Below, in pieces: positions 40,638-44,975 of a DNA stretch of 44,975 nucleotides. The position numbers and the translations under genes are program-made. The notes beneath the pieces were generated by a model. It saw only the letters and a list, made by a program, of their open reading frames with translations, had not been told where the DNA came from and did not search any database. Positions within the stretch are counted from its first letter, which is position 1. The number at the start of each line of letters is the position of its first letter. Origin of the DNA: CAMAVH01 sp036500145 (lineage in GTDB: Bacteria; Pseudomonadota; Alphaproteobacteria; SMXQ01); NCBI GenBank assembly GCA_036500145.1, contig DASYCO010000059.1, positions 1 to 44,975 on the forward strand, given 5' to 3'.

Positions 40638-41312
40638 ATGCCCCAGACCGATTCGCCCTCGCCCGTCTGCATGCTCATCGAGCGCGCGGAGGCCATTGCC
40701 GCCGGCCACGACAAGGACCCGGCGATACAACGCCGCATCGATCACGCGCAGCGGATCGTGAATCGGGCGCGCATGCCGGGCTGTGAAACCGCGAGGTCAC
40801 GCTACATGCCCTATCTGGACACCTATGACCTGCCCGACCTCGGGGCCGACCTGTTCAAACGGCACAAGCCTGCCATCGCCGCCTTGGTTGACGAGCAGGG
40901 CACGGCGGACGTGCTGACAAAGGCTGCCGCCGTGCTGAAGGCCTTCCGCTCGGCGACCAACCGGGACAAAGGCCGCATGCTGATGGAAGCCGTTCAACTG
41001 GACGGCGGCCATAAACGGGCGTGGGCGTTCTGTGAGGGGTGCGGGGCGAACGAACGGCCGGAAGTTCTGATCGAAGATCTCAACGTGACGAGCCGGCTGG
41101 CCCGCTGGTTTCAGCTCTACCTGGAAGACTTCCGTATCGCGGCAGTACCCGAAGGCTTCACGGTCTCGATCCGCGAAACCGATGGCGCCCTGCGCATCGA
41201 GCTGCATGTCGAATATTTCGACATGCTGGGCGACGCCCTGGCCGGCGCGATGGTCATATATTTCTATGCCCGCCACGCTCGGCTGACGAGGGCATGGCTG
41301 CGAGACCTATAG
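40638..41312 (+). CDS. Unknown island protein with a CxxC
   Basis: 224 residues from ATG 40638 (GGAGAGGA upstream). An N-terminal helical half (RIDHAQRIVNRARMPG) precedes a middle with CEGCGANERPEV (possible zinc or redox CxxC) and a beta-rich C-terminal part (GFTVSIRETDGALRIELHVEYFDMLG). The 114-base gap before it has no gene. Not recognised as a known family. It lies in the same direction as the tandem pair and may be in one unit with it. Confidence 0.7.
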   Translation: MPQTDSPSPVCMLIERAEAIAAGHDKDPAIQRRIDHAQRIVNRARMPGCETARSRYMPYLDTYDLPDLGADLFKRHKPAIAALVDEQGTADVLTKAAAVLKAFRSATNRDKGRMLMEAVQLDGGHKRAWAFCEGCGANERPEVLIEDLNVTSRLARWFQLYLEDFRIAAVPEGFTVSIRETDGALRIELHVEYFDMLGDALAGAMVIYFYARHARLTRAWLRDL

Positions 41313-41817
41313 GCCAAAACACTTAACAACGAGGAGGGCCGGTCTAACAGAAGAAAGCCGTTAACTTTATAAGGGAAGCCCGGGTTCGCTGTATGTCGAT
41401 CTCGGTCGCCATAGATCGGGCCGCACATCGGGAAAACGCTTAACAGGATCACTGAGCTATGTAGCTGATCGGTGGTGAGGCCTGAGCGAGGCAGACTTCG
41501 CCCTAGCGGGGCGAAGCTGCTTTTGCGTCTGATCGGCGGAGCCGGCCGTCGCTTCTGCATGAGTAGATCGTCGGATTCCCATAAGGGTCGGGCTGGGGTT
41601 GGCCTGTCAGCCCTACCGATCCTTCTTCCAGCGGCACCAGACCGGGGCTGATCTACGAACCCGGGCCCGGCTCCCGGTCCTTGCGGCCGGGGTCCAGAAA
41701 CTTGCGATGCCCTTCGCGTGAGCTACCGGTTGTCCCCGCTTCCCTTTATGGCCGAGGGCCGGGCGGCTTCTGTGCCGCTGGCTATGTCAGTAGGCAATTG
41801 ACCGTTTGTTGGGGGGC
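41313..41817. other. 505-base non-coding, hairpin-rich stretch
   Basis: No credible gene on either strand. Perfect hairpin CTTCGCCC (41496-41503) / GGGCGAAG (41509-41516). GC-rich pairing segments lie near 41661-41700 (CCCGGGCCCGGCTCCCGG, CGGCCGGGG). It lies between the convergent 40638 gene and the AlpA-like gene, so it could be the element's leader, replication or maintenance region, or hold a minus-strand RNA. Confidence 0.45.
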
Positions 41818-42090
41818 TTAGACAGCCCGCGCCTTCGACGCGCTGGCGGCCTCCCATGCTTCAGGGTCGGCCAGATACTCGCGGATCGCTTCGACGCGCC
41901 AGCGCGTGCACCGCGCGCCAAAGCGTTCGGGCGCCGGAAAACGTCCTTGGCGGACGCGAAGCCATAGCGTTGATTCGGCCCACGGCGTCACGCCATCGGG
42001 CTGCGCCAGGGCCTTGACCGAACAGAAGCCCTCGGTGGGCAGGGCGACAGACTTGAACTTGCGGTTTTGGACTGGCGTATCGGTCGGCAT
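41818..42090 (-). CDS. AlpA-family helix-turn-helix protein (excisionase-like)
   Basis: 90 residues from ATG 42090. The region FCSVKALAQPDGVTPWAEST, then LWLRVRQGRFPAPERFGARCTRW and VEAIREYLADPEAW, is the MerR-like winged HTH of P4 AlpA and related regulators. In P4-type islands AlpA promotes integrase expression or excision. It lies on the same strand as the integrase with one gene between, as expected for the element's own control. Confidence 0.78.
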   Translation of the reverse strand: MPTDTPVQNRKFKSVALPTEGFCSVKALAQPDGVTPWAESTLWLRVRQGRFPAPERFGARCTRWRVEAIREYLADPEAWEAASASKARAV

Positions 42091-42193
42091 CGCGCCTTGC
42101 CTCCATGTGGCGAACATGAAGCAAGATGGACGACAACCGGACGGCCCGGATCGAGTCGGGGCACTTTTCCCTGACAGATTCTTCGCAGCGCGG

Positions 42194-42796
42194 CTAAGGC
42201 TCTTCGCGCGCGAGCAAGTTCAACCGGCCGAGCCATTCATGGAAGGTCTGCCGTTTGCACCCAAGGCGCTCCAACAGCGTGGCATGGAACGCAAGCCGTT
42301 CATCAGCGGACATGCCGAGCATATCAGGAACAGGATCGGGGATATGGTCGGAGGGACGACTGGTGGCCAGTTCGCGGCGCAGCTTAAGCGTTAGCGCCTT
42401 CTGCACAAAGGTCAGGGGCTTGCCGGCGTCGATCAAGACAGGCGCATGGACGGTCAGCCAAACGTCATCCGCCGATAGCTTGCCGAGCGGGTCTTGCTTG
42501 AAGCTGCCGCGAACGCGCGACGGGAGTGCGCCCTTGATGCGGCGGAACCACTCACGGTCGCCGACGGAGCGCTTGCCGGCAATCCAGTCGCGAACGGGGC
42601 GGATAGTGCGCTTGCCGTCTATGACTTCCACGTCCAGCAGGCCGGCACCGAGTGCCCGCCTGACGGCCTTCTCGAACGCCGTCGTGTCATGCTGAATGGC
42701 GTCAGCGTTGTCTCCGCTGGCGGGAATCGTCCGCCAGTGCGTCAATTGATCGTAGGCTTCTTGCAGGCTGTCTCGAATGTCTTGCTCGCCGGTCAT
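42194..42796 (-). CDS. Unknown protein co-transcribed with the integrase
   Basis: 200 residues from ATG 42796. It starts two bases after the integrase stop (TAACGATG), so it is read from the same message. The sequence is helical with a basic middle (PVRDWIAGKRSVGDREWFRRIKG) and a C-terminal part ending FHEWLGRLNLLAREEP; no domain recognised. Basic stretches could suggest DNA contact. Confidence 0.7.
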   Translation of the reverse strand: MTGEQDIRDSLQEAYDQLTHWRTIPASGDNADAIQHDTTAFEKAVRRALGAGLLDVEVIDGKRTIRPVRDWIAGKRSVGDREWFRRIKGALPSRVRGSFKQDPLGKLSADDVWLTVHAPVLIDAGKPLTFVQKALTLKLRRELATSRPSDHIPDPVPDMLGMSADERLAFHATLLERLGCKRQTFHEWLGRLNLLAREEP

Positions 42797-42798
42797 CG

Positions 42799-44019
42799 TT
42801 AGCCGGCATCCCTGTGCAGAGGCACCACGTTGCCTGCCCCGGCCTTGAGTCGATCGAGATGGTCTGCCCATAGCTGCATCATGGCCACGCGCTCCTTGAT
42901 GAACTTGGTCCGGTTATAGGCTGAACCGAGCGAGTCGGGCACAGCATGGGCAAGCTGGTGCTCGATGACCTCGGGTTTTTGGTCCAACTCTTCGTGCAGG
43001 AAGGTACGCGCCATCGCGCGGAAGCCATGCCCGGTGATTTCGGTCTTTGTGTCGAAGCCCATGCGCCGCAACGCCGCGTTGATGGCGCTTTCGCTCATGG
43101 GGCGCTTGGGGCTTCGCGCGCCGGGGAAGACATAGCGTCCGCTGCCAGTAAGCCCGTGCAACTCGCGTAGGATCGCCACAGCCTGAGAGGACAGTGGCAC
43201 CAGATGATCGGTCTTGGTCTTGGACACCGTGTAGCGCCACTCGGCCTTGTCCAAGTCCACATGCGCCCATTCCATCGCCCGAAGCTCTCCGATCCGAACG
43301 AACAGCATGGGGGCCAGCTTCAGCGCGCATTGGACGGAGAACGTTCCCCGGAAGCCGTCGAAGGCGCGTAGCATTTCGCCGACCTTGGAGGGCTCCAGGA
43401 TCGCCGCGAAATGTTTGGTCTTGGCGGGCGGGATTGCACCGATCAGGTCGCGGGCAGGGTCTGATCGGCAGACCCCGTGCCTGATCCCGTAGCGGAACAC
43501 GCGAGACATCACGCTGCGGACCTTGTGCGACGTATGCCGCGCGCCGCGCCCATCGATACGCTTGAGCACGGCCAGGATTTCGGGAGCGTCGATTTCCGCG
43601 ATGGGGCGTTTTCCCAGCCAGGGGAACACGTCGTTTTTCATCCACGCGACGGCGTGGGCTTGCGTGCTGGCGGCGACAAGCGGCGCGTTTTCCGTAAGGA
43701 AGAGGCGCGCGACGGCCTCGAAGCTGTTAGCCGCTGCCAGCTTGGTCGCCCGCTTGTCGTCCTTGCGGGCCTGGGACGGATCCACGCCATCGGCCAACAG
43801 CTTGCGGGCCTCCTTGTGCGCCTCTCTAGCCTTAGCCAGGGCGATTTCCGGGTAAACGCCGAGGGCCAGGACCTTTTCCTTCCCATGCAGGCGGTACTTC
43901 CAGCGCCAGTACTTCGCGCCGGCTGGCGTCACCAGCATGTAGAGCCCGCCGCCATCGGCTAGTTTGAAGGGCTTGGGGCCGGGTTTGACCTGCCGGATCG
44001 CCGTGTCGGTGAGAGGCAT
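42799..44019 (-). CDS. P4-type tyrosine recombinase (integrase)
   Basis: 406 residues from ATG 44019; the frame upstream of that Met is open but runs into the repeats. The N-terminal arm-binding domain (LTDTAIRQVKPGPKPFKLADGGGLYM) is the DUF4102/P4 type. Catalytic residues are R247 in GELRAMEW, H331 and R334 in HGFRAMART, H358 in QLAH and Y368 in SAYNRTKF. It is the nearest gene to tRNA-Thr, as in islands that use a tRNA 3' end. The TACCCCC-type repeats surround its start. Confidence 0.95.
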   Translation of the reverse strand: MPLTDTAIRQVKPGPKPFKLADGGGLYMLVTPAGAKYWRWKYRLHGKEKVLALGVYPEIALAKAREAHKEARKLLADGVDPSQARKDDKRATKLAAANSFEAVARLFLTENAPLVAASTQAHAVAWMKNDVFPWLGKRPIAEIDAPEILAVLKRIDGRGARHTSHKVRSVMSRVFRYGIRHGVCRSDPARDLIGAIPPAKTKHFAAILEPSKVGEMLRAFDGFRGTFSVQCALKLAPMLFVRIGELRAMEWAHVDLDKAEWRYTVSKTKTDHLVPLSSQAVAILRELHGLTGSGRYVFPGARSPKRPMSESAINAALRRMGFDTKTEITGHGFRAMARTFLHEELDQKPEVIEHQLAHAVPDSLGSAYNRTKFIKERVAMMQLWADHLDRLKAGAGNVVPLHRDAG

Positions 44020-44091
44020 TTGGGGGTATCTCCGCCGAACGAAGGTGAGTTCAAGAATATACCCCCAAAAATACCCCCGCCTTTGGGGGTA
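44019..44091. other. Right integrase arm-type repeats around the integrase start
   Basis: TTTGGGGGTA (44019-44028), the 20-bp ATACCCCCAAAAATACCCCC (44059-44078) and TTTGGGGGTA (44082-44091). The 20-mer is identical to 35309-35328. Several half-sites in both orientations lie 100-170 bases from the tRNA crossover, typical of recombinase arm sites, and may also govern the integrase promoter. Confidence 0.65.
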
Positions 44092-44191
44092 TGTCCATAG
44101 ATCGCCTTGGACCTTGCGAGACAACAAAAAGCCCGCAACACTGCAAGGTGCGCGGGTTATTGGACTTTGGTAGAGCGTCTTAGACGGAAAG

Positions 44192-44210
44192 ATGGTGCTG
44201 CCGAGAGGAA
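44192..44210 (-). other. Right attachment-site copy inside tRNA-Thr
   Basis: ATGGTGCTGCCGAGAGGAA on the plus strand covers the tRNA 3' end and CCA. Its partner at 35233-35250 lacks one T. Confidence 0.65.
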
Positions 44211-44267
44211 TTGAACCTCCGACCTACGCCTTACCAAGGCGTTGCTCTACCCCTGAGCTACGGCAGC
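44193..44267 (-). tRNA. tRNA-Thr (anticodon GGT)
   Basis: The reverse strand reads acceptor stem GCTGCCG / CGGCAGC, D arm AGCTCAGGGGTAGAGC, anticodon stem-loop CGCCTTGGTAAGGCG with GGT, T arm GGTTCAATTCC, and CCA encoded. 75 bases including CCA. It is intact although it serves as the insertion site of the island. Confidence 0.95.
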
Positions 44268-44608
44268 CTACCGAGAAATGGCCCCCAAAAGGCGTAGGGG
44301 GTCGATAAGGGCGCGCACCATGCCACAGGCGGTCATGGGACGCAAGCAAAGGGCGAAGCCCCGCTGATCGCTGGAAAAACGGCCTTGCGCAAGGGGATAG
44401 CGGATATTTCCTGCCTTGGGCCAAGACCGGGCACCCTATCGGTCCAACGTTAACGTCCCGTGAATTGATGGCCGCGCGAGCTATGCAGAAAACGCAGTGC
44501 TGCGCCGCAACAAGGCCGATTCTCATCTTCGGCCCCTTTGCGTACATTCCTCTCACACAAGGCGCCAACCCAAGGCCGCCTAGACATTCAAACTCAAGGA
44601 GACGCGCC
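44268..44608. other. Intergenic region upstream of the gene at 44609
   Basis: No gene seen. It should hold the tRNA-Thr promoter (minus strand) and that of the gene at 44609. The inverted AACGTTAACGT around 44447-44457 is a small palindrome; no confident promoter boxes can be named. Confidence 0.45.
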
Positions 44609-44890
44609 ATGGACCTCTTCGTCGTGCACCACATTCGCCAGAACCAGGCTTACCCGCATGTCAACCAGGACGGCTGGATCAACGCCTGGGCCATCGAGGC
44701 CGAAGTCACCCGCCGCGCCGGCGACTCGGTTGCCCTGCTCTTCGTCGCCGCCTACCGCGGCCTGAAGGCCCTCTTCTCCTACGCCGCGAAGGCGCTCTCC
44801 TCGGGTCCGGTGTCGGTCCCGGTGCGCGTCGCCGCCCGTCACGAACGCGTCGAACTGGCCGCCCGCAACGACGATCGCGCCGCCGCCTAA
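44609..44890 (+). CDS. Uncharacterised small protein
   Basis: 93 residues from ATG 44609 with AAGGAG upstream; the longer frame to 44465 has no ribosome site. A hydrophobic middle (SVALLFVAAYRGLKALFSYAAKAL, about 41-64) may be a membrane or amphipathic helix; the start MDLFVVHHIRQ and the basic C-terminus do not identify a family. Followed by a strong terminator, so it is monocistronic. Confidence 0.75.
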   Translation: MDLFVVHHIRQNQAYPHVNQDGWINAWAIEAEVTRRAGDSVALLFVAAYRGLKALFSYAAKALSSGPVSVPVRVAARHERVELAARNDDRAAA

Positions 44891-44943
44891 ATTCGACTGG
44901 CTACTCTGCGCCCTCCCGGACGGTGCTTATCCCGTCGTCCGAC

Positions 44944-44975
44944 ACGCGCCGCACTCGTTGCGGCGCGTTTTTTTT
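44944..44975 (+). terminator. Rho-independent terminator at the window end
   Basis: ACGCGCCGCA (44944-44953) / TGCGGCGCGT (44959-44968) with a five-base loop, then T to the end of the window (44968-44975). It ends the gene at 44609. Confidence 0.9.

Larger units (their letters stand above)
35233..44210. mobile_element. Genomic island integrated at tRNA-Thr
   Basis: About 9 kb bounded by an imperfect direct repeat of the tRNA-Thr 3' end (35233-35250 and 44192-44210; one T missing in the left copy). A P4-type integrase is beside the tRNA, and identical 20-bp TACCCCC-type sequences lie just inside both ends. Content differs from its flanks in gene type, with short unknown proteins, a decayed mutagenesis cassette and an AlpA-like regulator. 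It may be no longer mobile as a unit, since the left att copy has an indel. Confidence 0.8.

Noticed and set aside
41264..41560. 98-codon minus-strand frame
   Set aside because: Crosses the end of the 40638 gene and the hairpin-rich non-coding region; composition looks random.
44224..44634. Minus-strand frame across tRNA-Thr and the start of the gene at 44609
   Set aside because: It runs through the tRNA gene and has no support.

Overview
The window is a high-GC alphaproteobacterial chromosome segment. Evidence for this is the ChvG/ChvI-like two-component pair, the GTTC-N7-GTTC type SOS box, E. coli-type PyrC, separate glyQ and glyS, and house-keeping genes of Rhodospirillales/Hyphomicrobiales type. 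Genus cannot be fixed from sequence reading alone. Most of it is ordinary core chromosome; about 9 kb near the right end is an integrated element.

Layout. (1) 1-8360 is a catabolic or uptake locus. A minus-strand operon holds a muconate-lactonizing-type enzyme, two tandem near-identical solute-binding proteins, a fused two-domain ABC permease and the start of the ATPase. A plus-strand operon diverges from it: class III CoA-transferase, a thiolase-like protein without the usual cysteine, and a DUF35 protein. Together they suggest import and CoA-dependent breakdown of an organic acid. (2) 8460-14610 holds envelope proteins (His-rich glycine-zipper protein, lipoproteins), a response regulator/histidine kinase pair, uncharacterised small secreted proteins, and a three-copy repeat array at 13768-14121. 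Its stems show compensatory changes and each copy ends in a terminator-like hairpin, so it is probably a tandem family of small RNAs. (3) 14796-26407 holds an amidohydrolase, a second kinase/receiver pair, apt, a PH-domain membrane protein, tRNA-Pro(CGG), polyprenyl diphosphate synthase, DUF2007, a TrmN6-like methyltransferase, glyQS and a YgfZ-like protein. (4) 26689-33973 is a tightly overlapping operon: four glycosyltransferases, a lipoprotein, a glutamine-dependent amidotransferase of the AsnB family, and pyrC. It looks like lipopolysaccharide core or surface glycan assembly. (5) 34066-35210 holds a small lipoprotein, a zinc-ribbon protein and an EpmC-like protein.

(6) 35233-44210 is a genomic island inserted in the 3' end of tRNA-Thr(GGT). 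It has a P4-type tyrosine integrase beside the tRNA, an imperfect copy of the tRNA 3' end at the far side, and matching TACCCCC-type repeats just inside both ends. Cargo: an anchored protein plus secreted staphylococcal-type nuclease pair, small unknown proteins, a wrecked imuA-(imuB)-dnaE2 mutagenesis cassette still carrying an SOS box, an XRE regulator, a diverged tandem pair of unknown proteins, a 505-base non-coding stretch and an AlpA-like regulator. (7) 44268-44975 holds one small conserved-looking gene and its terminator.

The least explained pieces are the RNA-like array at 13768-14121 and the unknown island cargo at 35514-41817.
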